From the NCBI GenBank assembly GCA_964526285.1, contig CAZGIW010000001.1:1-64000 (forward strand): a stretch of DNA of 64,000 nucleotides. Reading direction: 5' to 3'. Source of the stretch: CAYMAZ01 sp964526285 (GTDB lineage Bacteria > Bacteroidota > Bacteroidia > Bacteroidales > DTU049). A model generated the notes under the pieces. That model was not told the origin of the DNA, made no database searches, and was given only the letters and a program-made list of their open reading frames with translations. Of this stretch, positions 49,144 through 58,579 are shown in pieces; the stretch's first letter is position 1; every line of letters begins with the position of its first letter. Both the position numbers and the translations under genes were made by a program.

Positions 49144-49997
49144 AAACAATACTTCCTTTTTTTTCGTTGGTAAAGTTTTCACATACAATATTTAGTTTGC
49201 CGTTTGCCGTTGTTGGTTTTTTTATGGCCGTCAGAAAAACCGAAACGCTTCCATCACCATATATTGCTGTTGCTGTTTTGCTCTGTCTTGTTTTTGCCCG
49301 CAATGCTGCCATGAGTTTCAACAGATATGTGGATAGAAAATATGATGCATTGAATCCCAGAACCAAAGAACGAGAACTTCCCTCAAAAAAAATCAGCGAA
49401 CAATCAACTTTGATTTTTATTGTTATCAATTGTATTCTGTTTGTAACATCTTCATTTTTTATTAATTCCATCTGTTTTTATCTTTCCCCTGTTGCATTGG
49501 TCGTGATTTTAGGGTATAGTTATATCAAACGCATAAGCTGGTTGTGTCATTTTGTTTTGGGTCTTGGATTGATGATTGCTCCAATTGGGGCATATATGGC
49601 AATCAGTGCAACCATTTCAGCTGATATTTTTCTTCTGGGTCTTGCTGTTTTATTTTGGGTTGCCGGATTTGATATTTTATATTCTATACAGGATATTGAC
49701 TTTGACAAAGAAAATCATCTTCATTCTATTCCTGCAAAATTTGGAGATGTCAAAGCATTGTGGATTGCACGATATTCTCATTTCATTGCTTTTCTATTAT
49801 TCATTTTATGGTTTTATTGTTTTCATTGGGATGAGTGGTTTACTTTGGCTGGTATTATTGCCTTTTCTGTTCTATTATTACGGCAAAATACCTTAATTCA
49901 TCCAGGAGTGTATCATCGAATTAATGCCATTTTTTTCCTTTTCAACGGACTTGCCTCAATTGTTTTTTGCATTTTTTATCTTATGAATTTACTTTAA
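49140..49997 (+). CDS. UbiA-family prenyltransferase
   Basis: The 285-residue integral membrane enzyme transfers a polyprenyl group to an aromatic acceptor. It has about eight or nine transmembrane helices. The first magnesium-binding motif is N61-x3-D65-x3-D69 in NRYVDRKYDALNPRT, and the second is DIDFDKENHLHSIPAKFG (about 186-203), both typical of 4-hydroxybenzoate octaprenyltransferases and the MqnP enzymes of the futalosine route to menaquinone. Which acceptor is used cannot be decided here; in Bacteroidota menaquinone synthesis is the likely setting. It is translationally coupled to the epimerase-like gene upstream. Confidence 0.88.
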   Translation: MKTILPFFSLVKFSHTIFSLPFAVVGFFMAVRKTETLPSPYIAVAVLLCLVFARNAAMSFNRYVDRKYDALNPRTKERELPSKKISEQSTLIFIVINCILFVTSSFFINSICFYLSPVALVVILGYSYIKRISWLCHFVLGLGLMIAPIGAYMAISATISADIFLLGLAVLFWVAGFDILYSIQDIDFDKENHLHSIPAKFGDVKALWIARYSHFIAFLLFILWFYCFHWDEWFTLAGIIAFSVLLLRQNTLIHPGVYHRINAIFFLFNGLASIVFCIFYLMNLL

Positions 49998-50023
49998 TAT
50001 CATATTTTTTTCTAATTTCGCTG

Positions 50024-50031
50024 TAAATTTG
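50024..50031 (+). promoter_or_regulatory. -7 element of the TPR gene
   Basis: TAAATTTG (TAnnTTTG), 38 nt before the ATG at 50070, in an A+T-rich leader. Confidence 0.55.
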
Positions 50032-50069
50032 CAACAAAAACTATAGTATATAAATTAAAATTAAATCAT

Positions 50070-51122
50070 ATGCGAACACTTAATTCTTTGATTATCATTG
50101 TATTGGTGTGTTTTTCAACGACATTAAAAGCACAGTCCGATACCATTGTTATACCTGTTGAAGACAGACAGGCAGCAGAAAAGGTTTATAATGAAGGTAT
50201 TCGTTTTTATGACCAGGGAGAGTTTCAAAAAGCCTTAGGAAAATTTAATGATGCCATCAAAATGAAACCAGATTTATGGAAAGCTTACTACAACCGTGGT
50301 GTTGTAAAATCAGACCTTGAAGATTACAATGGAGCCATCGAAGATTTTACAAAAGTAATAACCAATGAACCTGGTGCAATGGCATATTATGCGAGGGGCC
50401 GTGCCAAACACGAAATGAATGACCTTGAAGGAGCCATGACAGATTACAGTTTTGCCCTTCAAAAAGATAATATGCTGGCCATGGCATACTATTATCGTGG
50501 CAGTGTGTTTTTTGAACAAAAGGAATATGCGCGAGCAATTGAAGATTATGACAAAGCAATTGCTTCTCAAAAGGATTTTGCTTTTGCATATAATGACAGG
50601 GGCAGTGCATACCGGATGCTTGATGAAGATGAAAAAGCCATAAAAAATTACAAAGAAGCAATCCGTATTAATCCAAGAATGGCATTCACTTACAATAATA
50701 TTGGGTCTCTTTATAAAAAGCAAAACAACTACAATGATGCAATTATTGAATATTCAAAAGCAATTGATGTTGATCCTGAATATTACATTGCATATAATAA
50801 CAGGGGTATTGCCAAATATGATGCAAAAAACTATGAGGGCGCCATTGAAGATTTTACAAAAGCCATTGAAATCAATCCCGATTATGCATATGCATACAAT
50901 AACAGAGGAAATGCATACTTTAAAATGGAAGAATATGACAGGGCAATTGTTGATTTTACAAAAGCCATTGAAATCAATCCAAATTATGGATATGCTTATC
51001 TGAACAGGGGTAATGCAAAAGAAATGCAACGTAAAGAAAAGGAGGCTTGTGATGACTGGAAAAAAGCATCCTCTTTAGGCGTGACTTCTGCAGATATTTA
51101 TGCTAAACAAATTTGTAATTAA
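50070..51122 (+). CDS. Periplasmic TPR-repeat protein
   Basis: The 350-residue precursor has a signal peptide (about 1-22, LKAQ). About nine tandem 34-residue tetratricopeptide repeats fill residues 35-340. The consensus is AYNNRGxAxxxxxxYxxAIxDFxKAIEINPDY, the Sel1-free type with N-x-x-G and A-I-x-D-[FY]. Some repeats are almost identical in protein and DNA (IEDFTKAIEINPDYAYAYNN at about 270 and its neighbour). Such proteins form protein-protein scaffolds. It is followed after 20 nt by the PorE-like OmpA gene, so the two are probably transcribed together and may interact. Confidence 0.88.
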   Translation: MRTLNSLIIIVLVCFSTTLKAQSDTIVIPVEDRQAAEKVYNEGIRFYDQGEFQKALGKFNDAIKMKPDLWKAYYNRGVVKSDLEDYNGAIEDFTKVITNEPGAMAYYARGRAKHEMNDLEGAMTDYSFALQKDNMLAMAYYYRGSVFFEQKEYARAIEDYDKAIASQKDFAFAYNDRGSAYRMLDEDEKAIKNYKEAIRINPRMAFTYNNIGSLYKKQNNYNDAIIEYSKAIDVDPEYYIAYNNRGIAKYDAKNYEGAIEDFTKAIEINPDYAYAYNNRGNAYFKMEEYDRAIVDFTKAIEINPNYGYAYLNRGNAKEMQRKEKEACDDWKKASSLGVTSADIYAKQICN

Positions 51123-51142
51123 CAGTAAAAGAAACAATTGCT

Positions 51143-53200
51143 ATGAAAAAATTACATATAATTTCAATTCTCTTCATTTTTCTGTTCGCAGCAAATGGAG
51201 TATTTGCTCAAAATATTGAGTTTACAAAACAAAACTTTCCAAATGATAAAAAAGGACTGAAAGAAGCACAAAATAATATCGCAATGGGCGACAAATTTTA
51301 TATTGCTGGTCCAGGAAAATATTATGATGCCATTGAGTCATATATGAAAGCATATAATTTCAATCCAAACAATGCTTTGTTGAACTACAAAATTGGAAAG
51401 TGCTATCTTTACTCTATTGACAAGCATAAAGCGATCATATATCTTGAAAAAGCACATCAGCTTAAGCCTAATGTTGAGGGAGATGTGTTGTTGTTGATTG
51501 CACAGGCCTTTCATGGTATTCATGAATTTGAAAAAGCCATTGATAAATATCGTGAATACAAAAATGTTTTAACTCCAAAATCACTTGCAGAAATTGGCAA
51601 AGATGTTGACAGAAAAATTAAAGAGTGTCAAACTGGTATTGAGCTCATGCAGAATCCAGTTCGTGTTTTCATTGATAATATGGGTCCCGTGATAAATACT
51701 CAGTATCCTGAATACAGTCCTATTATCAATGCCGATGAATCAATGATAATTTTCACAACCAGACGCAATACCACAACAGGTGGCAAACTTGATCCCAATG
51801 ATGGGAAATACTATGAGGATATTTTTATTTCTTATCGTGAAAATAAAGAGTGGGGAACTCCACAAAACCCTGGCAAACCTCTCAATTCTGATTTGCATGA
51901 TGCCACAGTGGGTCTTTCTCCTGATGGACAAAAATTATTTGTATATCGTGGTGATAACGGTGGTGATATATATGAATGTGACCTGAAAGGCAACACCTGG
52001 ACAAAACCACAACGCCTCAATAAAAACATCAATACCAAATACCATGAATCAAGTGCTTCATTATCTCCCGACGGAAGAAAACTTTATTTTGTTTCTGACA
52101 AACCCGGTGGTTATGGTGGGCGCGATATTTATGTTTCTGAACTGGACAAAAAAGGAAACTGGGGTCCTGCTCAGTTATTGCCCAGTACAATAAACACACC
52201 CTTAGATGAAGAAGCTGTATTTATACATCCTGATGGTAAAACTCTATATTTTAGCTCAAAAGGCCACAATACCATGGGAGGTTATGATATTTTCAAAACT
52301 GTTTTTGAAAACGGACAATGGTCAAAGCCTGAAAATTTAGGTTATCCCATTAACACCGCTGGTGATGATGTGTTTTTCTCAATCTCTGCAAGCGGCAGAC
52401 ATGGATATTATTCTTCAGCACGTCCCGGTGGATTTGGAGATCAGGATTTATATGTAATTACATTCCTCGGTGCTGAAAAACAAATGGTTAATAACTCTGA
52501 TGATAACCTTCTTGCATGGAAAACACAGGCTATTACAGAAACTGTCATTGAAGAAGTGATTGATATTGAAACCGCATCTCTCACTCTACTTAAAGGAAGA
52601 ATTCTTGATGAAGTTACATTGCAACCAGTGGAAGCAAAGATTCTTTTGTCTGATATTGATAAAAACGAAGATCTTGCCACATTTACTTCTAATAGCGCAA
52701 CAGGTCGTTATCTGGTTTCTCTGCCATCAGGGAAAAACTATGGTATAGCTGTGAGTGCCGATGGATATCTCTTCCATTCCGAAAACTTCAATATTCCTGA
52801 AAAAGCTGCTTATCAGGAAATTGAAAAAGATATTTATCTGAAAAAAATTGCAGTGGGAAGCTCAATCGTTCTTAAAAATATTTTCTTCGACTTCAATCAG
52901 GCAACTCTCAGACCTGAATCCAAAAACGAACTTGATCGTCTTGTCACCCTGATGAACGATATGCCTTCATTAAAAATTGAAATTTCCGGACACACTGACA
53001 ATATTGGTTCTGCGCAGTACAACAAAACACTGTCAGAGCGTCGTGCCAAATCTGTTGTTGATTATCTCATTGAAAATGGCATTAGCCCTAACCGCCTCAC
53101 TTACAAGGGATACGGTTTTGACATGCCAATTGCTCCCAATGATACCGACGAAGGAAGACAACAAAACAGACGTACAGAGTTTAAAATTATCAGCAACTAA
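51143..53200 (+). CDS. PorE-like OmpA-family protein (TPR, PD40, regulatory-like, OmpA_C)
   Basis: The 685-residue precursor has a signal peptide (about 1-22, VFAQ). TPR-like helices (about 35-160, with NFNPNNALLNYKIGKCY) are followed by WD40-like PD40 beta-propeller repeats (about 185-440, with SPDGQKLF, SPDGRKLYFVSDKPGGYGGRDIY and HPDGKTLYFSS). A carboxypeptidase-regulatory-like domain (about 480-555, LLKGRILDEVTLQPVEAKI) precedes an OmpA peptidoglycan-binding domain (about 575-685, ISGHTDNIGSAQYNKTLSERRA). This exact order is that of PorE, a periplasmic/outer-membrane component of the Porphyromonas gingivalis T9SS that binds peptidoglycan. Bacteroidota carry several paralogues with the same layout, so a T9SS role is likely but not proven. 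Confidence 0.82.
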   Translation: MKKLHIISILFIFLFAANGVFAQNIEFTKQNFPNDKKGLKEAQNNIAMGDKFYIAGPGKYYDAIESYMKAYNFNPNNALLNYKIGKCYLYSIDKHKAIIYLEKAHQLKPNVEGDVLLLIAQAFHGIHEFEKAIDKYREYKNVLTPKSLAEIGKDVDRKIKECQTGIELMQNPVRVFIDNMGPVINTQYPEYSPIINADESMIIFTTRRNTTTGGKLDPNDGKYYEDIFISYRENKEWGTPQNPGKPLNSDLHDATVGLSPDGQKLFVYRGDNGGDIYECDLKGNTWTKPQRLNKNINTKYHESSASLSPDGRKLYFVSDKPGGYGGRDIYVSELDKKGNWGPAQLLPSTINTPLDEEAVFIHPDGKTLYFSSKGHNTMGGYDIFKTVFENGQWSKPENLGYPINTAGDDVFFSISASGRHGYYSSARPGGFGDQDLYVITFLGAEKQMVNNSDDNLLAWKTQAITETVIEEVIDIETASLTLLKGRILDEVTLQPVEAKILLSDIDKNEDLATFTSNSATGRYLVSLPSGKNYGIAVSADGYLFHSENFNIPEKAAYQEIEKDIYLKKIAVGSSIVLKNIFFDFNQATLRPESKNELDRLVTLMNDMPSLKIEISGHTDNIGSAQYNKTLSERRAKSVVDYLIENGISPNRLTYKGYGFDMPIAPNDTDEGRQQNRRTEFKIISN

Positions 53201-53242
53201 AAGCAATTGCTTCTGTCAGAAATACCTTTTTGATATTTTCCT

Positions 53243-54307
53243 ATGGCAAAAGATTTCAACATTACCCGTTTCTTCAGTTTCAAACGGGTAATGTTACCTG
53301 TTGTTCTTGGTCTTGGTGTTGGGGCATTTCTAATATTTAAAGATACAGATATTGATATTCTTACAAATATTAGGTGGAACAATACTTCTGTTTTCTGGCT
53401 TTTTATGGCTGTTCTTATGGTCGTCTGTAGAGATTTGGGTTATATTTTAAGGCTCCGACTTCTTACAAATAAAGAACTGTCCTGGAGAAAAAGCTTTCAG
53501 GTGATTATGATTTGGGAGTTTGCCTCGGCCTTAACTCCATCTGTGGTTGGCGGCTCTGCTGTTGCAATGTTTATTATTAATAAAGAAAAAATCCCCCTGG
53601 GAAGAGCCTCTGCCATTGTGATGATAACTGCTTTACTTGATGAGCTGTTTTATCTTATTACTGTGCCTTTAATCATGATTTTTGTTACAGATTTTTCCTT
53701 CTTTTATAACAATAGTTATGTTATTTTTGGCACAACTTTTTCCGGATTTGGACTTTTTCTTATTGGATATGGATTTATGCTATTCCTGACTTTATTTATA
53801 TCTTATGCTGTATTTATTAATCCCCGAAAAATTAAAGCTTTTCTTGTTCGTGTTTTCAAATTTCGATGGATTAGAAAATGGAGATATGGTGCGCTCACAA
53901 CTGGCAACGATTTGATCAATACCTCAAAAGAATTAAAAGGAAAAACATATCAATTCTGGTTAAAAGGATTTGCCTATACTTTTTTATCGTGGACTGCCAG
54001 ATTTTTGCTTGTCAATTTTCTTATTCTTGCATTCATGCCTGTGGAAAGTCACTTTCAGATTTATGCAACTCAAATGGTAATGTGGGTAATTATGCTTATC
54101 AGTCCAACACCGGGTGGTAGTGGTTTTGCCGAATATCTTTTTTCAGATTTTCTCAAAGTATTTCTTGTATCTGGTCTTGCCCCGATACTTGCTGTAATCT
54201 GGAGAATTCTCAGCTATTATTTATACATCATTATAGGTAGTATCGTTTTGCCTGTGTGGTTACAAAGAGTAAGAAAAAAAGACGATTTACATGCTATGAA
54301 CAAATAA
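53243..54307 (+). CDS. Flippase-like integral membrane protein (LPG_synthase_TM / UPF0104)
   Basis: The 354-residue protein has about eight transmembrane helices and the conserved features of the lysylphosphatidylglycerol-synthase transmembrane/AglD family. These are RLRLLTNKELSWRKSFQVIMIWEFASALTPSVVGGSAV (about 70-107), the LDEL pair near 133, and the late SPTPGGSGFAEYLF (about 289-302). Family members move or modify lipids or lipid-linked sugars; the MprF synthase domain is absent. The first codons contain a 14-bp perfect inverted repeat (53258-53295). Methionine 17 (53291) could serve as an alternative start, which would leave the whole repeat in the leader. It begins 42 nt after the PorE-like gene. 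Confidence 0.82.
   Translation: MAKDFNITRFFSFKRVMLPVVLGLGVGAFLIFKDTDIDILTNIRWNNTSVFWLFMAVLMVVCRDLGYILRLRLLTNKELSWRKSFQVIMIWEFASALTPSVVGGSAVAMFIINKEKIPLGRASAIVMITALLDELFYLITVPLIMIFVTDFSFFYNNSYVIFGTTFSGFGLFLIGYGFMLFLTLFISYAVFINPRKIKAFLVRVFKFRWIRKWRYGALTTGNDLINTSKELKGKTYQFWLKGFAYTFLSWTARFLLVNFLILAFMPVESHFQIYATQMVMWVIMLISPTPGGSGFAEYLFSDFLKVFLVSGLAPILAVIWRILSYYLYIIIGSIVLPVWLQRVRKKDDLHAMNK
53258..53295. repeat. 14-bp perfect inverted repeat at the start of the flippase-like gene
   Basis: AACATTACCCGTTT (53258-53271) and AAACGGGTAATGTT (53282-53295) are exact reverse complements separated by 10 nt. It starts 15 nt after the ATG and the second arm includes the in-frame ATG at 53291. No T tract follows, so it is not a standard terminator. 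Confidence 0.9.
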
Positions 54308-54321
54308 CACACAAAATTTTG

Positions 54322-54329
54322 TAAATTTG
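54322..54329 (+). promoter_or_regulatory. -7 element of the large outer-membrane protein gene
   Basis: TAAATTTG (TAnnTTTG), 38 nt before the TTG start at 54368. It suggests that this gene is a separate unit from the flippase-like gene. Confidence 0.55.
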
Positions 54330-54367
54330 TATGCTGCATTCCTGTTAAATCTCTTTAATTTTCAGTA

Positions 54368-57300
54368 TTGAAAACATCGATATTCTATATTTTCGTTTTT
54401 TTATTTTTCACCACTCTGTCTGCCAGTGGCCAAGTTCACTCTGTAAAAAAAAACAAAAAAATTATTGCTAAAGACTGTGTTTTTCAAATTGATACTCTTT
54501 ATATTTTGCCGTCTTCTATCGTTATTTATGATGATTCAAGCGGTGAAATTATCAATGATTCTCTCTATTCTTTTAATCTCAACTCCTCCCTCCTGTCCTT
54601 TTCAGACTCATTATGCAAACATGTATCCTCTTTGTCTGTTTCATATCAAACAATTGCAATACCCATTGGTTTTATGGCACAAAGAAAAAAACCGCAAAAA
54701 AGTATTGACAGCACAGAGCAAGCATTTGAATATATTTTTCCATCTACAGAGCTTTTTGACCCGTTTGCATCTGACGGCCTCATTAAAAACGGCAATATCA
54801 GCAGAGGTCTTTCTGTTGGGAATACACAAGGAGCCTCCCTGCAATCATCTCTTGATATAAGACTTAGCGGCAAGCTCAACAATGATGTCGATATTGTTGC
54901 TGTGATTACAGATAATAATATCCCCATTCAGCCCGATGGCAACACAAGACAACTACAGGAATTTGATAAAGTGTTTATTGAACTGAGTAAAGACCGAACA
55001 AAAGCAAGAATTGGTGATCTTGAACAACGCAATCCAGATACCCATTTTTTAAAATACTTCAAAAAAACCCAGGGAGGACTGTTTCAAACATCTCTACATT
55101 CATCAAGTACTATATTTTCTGGAGACAGTAGTGTGCAAAATATGTATATTTCAGGTGGTATATCCAAGGGAAAATTTGCCAGAAAAACGTTCATTGGAAT
55201 CAATGGCAATCAGGGGCCATATAAACTTACCGGAGCAGAAAACGAAATGTTTATAATCATTCTTGCCGGTACAGAAAAAGTATTTATCAACGGTGAACTT
55301 ATGACCAGAGGACAAGGCTACGATTATGTAATTGATTACAATACTGCTGAATTGAGTTTTACATCAAACAGAATGATTACTTCTGACTCAAGAATTACTA
55401 TTGAATTTGAATATTCAGATAAAAATTATGTTCGTTCTTTGTTTACAGGGGGATATGAATTTGATGATCATAAGACAACATTTGCATTTCATTTTTATTC
55501 AGAACAAGATGCTAAAAATCAGCCTCTTCAACAAACCCTGGATGAAGATAACAAATATATACTTCAAATGGCCGGTGATAATCCTTTGGCCGCTGTGGCT
55601 CCGGGCTGGGACTCGGTTGCGTTTTCAGGAGATTATGTGCTTTATGCAATGATTGATACTCTGGGATATGATTCCGTTTTTTTGTATTCAATTGATTCTC
55701 AGGTTGCAACTTACAGGGTTAGTTTTTCATTTGTTGGCCAGGGAAACGGAAATTACATTCAGGACAGAGGTCTGGCAAATGGAAGAGTTTTTAAATGGGT
55801 TGAGCCCATGGGAGGTATTCCACAGGGAGACCATCAACCCTATATTATTCTTGTAGCCCCAAAAAAACAACAAATGGCGACTCTTCGTTTTTCTCATCAA
55901 TTTAATAAAAAAACTCTTGCAGGAGCTGAACTGGCATTGAGTAATCAGGACTTAAACACTTTTTCCATTATTGATAACCAAAACAATTCAGGTGTAGCTG
56001 GTAAGGTATTTGTCAGGCATACTTCATTTCTACGTTCTGATAGTTTGCTTACACCTTTGTTTTTACAAAAAGAAATTTCATATGAATTTACAGAGGCTAC
56101 ATTTACTGCTGTTGAACGTTTCAGAAGTGTAGAATTTAACAGAGACTGGAATATTCAGGACAATGATAACACAACCAATAATCATATTTTTAGTGCTTCT
56201 TTCAGGCTTTTAAATAATAAAAAGCTCATTGGTTCTTATCAGGCAGATTATTTTTTAAACAGTCAAAATTTCAATGGTCTTAAAAACATCTTGTTTCTGA
56301 ATCTACAAAAAGGAATATTCCGGTTTCGTTCAGATGCCATGTATATGACCTCTGACAAAACAAGTTTCACCACTCGTTTTTTTAAACAAAAAAGCAAACT
56401 TTGGGCTGTAGCAGGACCTCTTGCTGCGGGTTCTGTTTTTGAACAGGAAATTAACTATTTCCGATTAATAAATGATAGTCTGCTTGGTAATTCATACCGC
56501 TTTTTTGAATTTGAACCATTTATTGAATCTGCTTCTGACTCTTCAGGGTTTCATTTTCGATTATGGTTTAATCAGAGAAACACATACCAAATGTTGACAA
56601 ATACAGATCCTGATCCGGCTTATTATTCACGTGAATATGGATTACGTATTCAGTCTGATGTTTCGTCAATGAATCGTTTTGCGCTAACTGGAGCTTACAG
56701 AAGTATTTATTTACAAGACACAATAATTTCAAATGTGAGCAATGACAATGCCTTGGTTTCACGACTGGAACATAATTTATATTTATTTGAAGGGGCCATT
56801 AGTTCATTTTTGTATTATGAAGTTGCTTCTGGTATGGAGTCAAAAAAAGAATTTTCCTATCTTGAGGTCGCCCCCGGACAAGGACAATACACCTGGGTTG
56901 ATTATAATCTTAACGGCATTAAAGAGCTGGACGAATTTGAGCCAGCCAATTATCAGGATGAAGCCAATTATATCCGTATTCTCATGCCCTCGACTGAATA
57001 TATTAAAGCATATACCATGCAGGTAAATGAAACGTTTTTGATTGATCCTTCCAGAATATGGAGATCAGATACAAGTAGCTGGAAAAAAATATTGAGTCGG
57101 TTTTCAAACCGTTTTCAATTTTCAATGATGAAAAAAACCACTTCAGACAACATAGAAAATCGTTTTTTTCCAACATTCTCTTCGCTATATGATTCTTCTC
57201 TGGTTACATTAAATTCTGGTATCAACAACACCTTTTTCTTTAACAGGGCACATCCGGTGTTTAGTATGAGATATCGTTATTCTGACAACATCAACAAGAT

Positions 57301-57856
57301 GCTTATGCTGAATGGTTTTGAATATAGAAGAATGATTTCAAACGAATTGCAAATAGTTTGGAACATGACAAAAACGCTGGGAACAGATATTGAGTTCCGC
57401 TGGGGAAACAGAGAAAACAATTCAGAATTATCTTTGTTACGTAATTACGATATTCAAATCCTGGAGCTATTTCCCCGTATTCATTTTCAGCCTAATTTGA
57501 AACAACGATTTAGTTTAATTTCCAGATTTAAAGATTCAAAAAACATATTATCGGGACTTGATGAACATGCTTCTATTGTTTCACTGGGGCCAGAGGCTCG
57601 TTTTCCTATAGCAGAAAAACACACATTCAATATACGTTTTACTTATCATTATATCACATATACCGGAGACAAAAACACTCCTCTGGCCTTTGAAATGTTA
57701 GAATCTCTGGAGCCGGGAACTAATTTCACGTGGAACATAACAATGCAGTATGCTGTTTCTAAAGCACTTCAAATTCATTTTATGTATGAGGGTCGCAAAC
57801 CCGAAGGAAAAGACATGATACATTTCGGAAGTGTACAATTAAAGGCTTTGCTTTAG
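54368..57856 (+). CDS. Large outer-membrane beta-barrel-like protein, unknown function (TTG start)
   Basis: The 1162-residue precursor starts at TTG (MKTSIFYIF as translated), chosen because the signal peptide (about 1-22, SASGQ) begins there and no ATG is near. The region of about 145-240 contains ISRGLSVGNTQGASLQSSLD, LSGKLNNDVDIVAVITDNN and DGNTRQLQEFDKVFIELSKD. This is a pattern I know from large Bacteroidota outer-membrane proteins of unclear role, somewhat reminiscent of SprA segments but far shorter than SprA. The C-terminal two thirds consist of amphipathic beta strands with many aromatic residues, and a segment LNGIKELDEFEPANYQDEANY (about 860) like a calcium-binding turn. Probably a barrel of the outer membrane. 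No plug or TonB box is recognised. Confidence 0.7.
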   Translation: MKTSIFYIFVFLFFTTLSASGQVHSVKKNKKIIAKDCVFQIDTLYILPSSIVIYDDSSGEIINDSLYSFNLNSSLLSFSDSLCKHVSSLSVSYQTIAIPIGFMAQRKKPQKSIDSTEQAFEYIFPSTELFDPFASDGLIKNGNISRGLSVGNTQGASLQSSLDIRLSGKLNNDVDIVAVITDNNIPIQPDGNTRQLQEFDKVFIELSKDRTKARIGDLEQRNPDTHFLKYFKKTQGGLFQTSLHSSSTIFSGDSSVQNMYISGGISKGKFARKTFIGINGNQGPYKLTGAENEMFIIILAGTEKVFINGELMTRGQGYDYVIDYNTAELSFTSNRMITSDSRITIEFEYSDKNYVRSLFTGGYEFDDHKTTFAFHFYSEQDAKNQPLQQTLDEDNKYILQMAGDNPLAAVAPGWDSVAFSGDYVLYAMIDTLGYDSVFLYSIDSQVATYRVSFSFVGQGNGNYIQDRGLANGRVFKWVEPMGGIPQGDHQPYIILVAPKKQQMATLRFSHQFNKKTLAGAELALSNQDLNTFSIIDNQNNSGVAGKVFVRHTSFLRSDSLLTPLFLQKEISYEFTEATFTAVERFRSVEFNRDWNIQDNDNTTNNHIFSASFRLLNNKKLIGSYQADYFLNSQNFNGLKNILFLNLQKGIFRFRSDAMYMTSDKTSFTTRFFKQKSKLWAVAGPLAAGSVFEQEINYFRLINDSLLGNSYRFFEFEPFIESASDSSGFHFRLWFNQRNTYQMLTNTDPDPAYYSREYGLRIQSDVSSMNRFALTGAYRSIYLQDTIISNVSNDNALVSRLEHNLYLFEGAISSFLYYEVASGMESKKEFSYLEVAPGQGQYTWVDYNLNGIKELDEFEPANYQDEANYIRILMPSTEYIKAYTMQVNETFLIDPSRIWRSDTSSWKKILSRFSNRFQFSMMKKTTSDNIENRFFPTFSSLYDSSLVTLNSGINNTFFFNRAHPVFSMRYRYSDNINKMLMLNGFEYRRMISNELQIVWNMTKTLGTDIEFRWGNRENNSELSLLRNYDIQILELFPRIHFQPNLKQRFSLISRFKDSKNILSGLDEHASIVSLGPEARFPIAEKHTFNIRFTYHYITYTGDKNTPLAFEMLESLEPGTNFTWNITMQYAVSKALQIHFMYEGRKPEGKDMIHFGSVQLKALL

Positions 57857-57932
57857 GGGATTTTTTAACCATTACTAAATGTTTAATTTCTGATTTAACC
57901 CCATTTTTTCTGTTAATGAAAGAGTCAACTTT

Positions 57933-58574
57933 TTACAAAAAAATCCTGATAATCAAAATGATACCAAAAATGACCAAAGAAATTCCTACAACACGATTAA
58001 TTCGGTATTGTGTTCTTAATTTCAAATATTTTTTAATTTTTGCACCAATATAACTTTTAAGCAAATCCATTGCAAAAACCATAACTACTGTTCCTGAAAA
58101 AAAAGTAAAAAAGGTAACTGTATATGCATCAATTTCAGCCTGATTGCTGGGTTTCAATGAAGAAGATGCAGCCAGCCAAAAAAACCAAACAAAAGGATTT
58201 AAAAAATTTAATAGAAATCCTTTTCCCATAAAAGTAAAAAGTCCTGGCCTGGTTTGTGGTGTTTTAATATTAATACTTCTTCTGATAAGCATATCGGGTT
58301 TTTTCATAAAAGTATAAATGCCAAAAACGATAAGTATTACACTTCCTATAATGCCCACATAAATATCATTATATCCTGTACTTAAAATGGTTGTGAGGCC
58401 AAAATATGAAATAAAAATTAATACAATATCACTAAAAACGACACCTATTGATATTTGCATTGCACTTTTAAAACCTCTGTCAATGCTGGTTTGGATAATA
58501 GTGAAAAAGGCAGGGCCCAGTGTCACTGACAAAATCAAGCCTAATATCATTCCTCCCAAAATTGTCTGCCACAT
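57933..58574 (-). CDS. LysE/RhtB-family amino-acid exporter
   Basis: The 213-residue inner-membrane protein has six hydrophobic segments. Its N-terminal signature GMILGLILSVTLGPAFFTIIQTSIDRG is typical of the LysE superfamily, and NPFVWFFWLA occupies the family's NP-x-x-x-x-[FW] position. Family members export amino acids or related compounds. The ATG at 58574 is used, 5 nt after the stop of the GH3 gene; a TTG at 58583 would overlap that stop. The tight arrangement means the two genes are one operon. Confidence 0.85.
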   Translation of the reverse strand: MWQTILGGMILGLILSVTLGPAFFTIIQTSIDRGFKSAMQISIGVVFSDIVLIFISYFGLTTILSTGYNDIYVGIIGSVILIVFGIYTFMKKPDMLIRRSINIKTPQTRPGLFTFMGKGFLLNFLNPFVWFFWLAASSSLKPSNQAEIDAYTVTFFTFFSGTVVMVFAMDLLKSYIGAKIKKYLKLRTQYRINRVVGISLVIFGIILIIRIFL

Positions 58575-58579
58575 AATTA

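Noticed and set aside
50310..50723. Long minus-strand open frames across the TPR gene (also around 50754-51029)
   Set aside because: They are by-products of the regular TPR codon pattern; the repeat protein on the plus strand explains the region.
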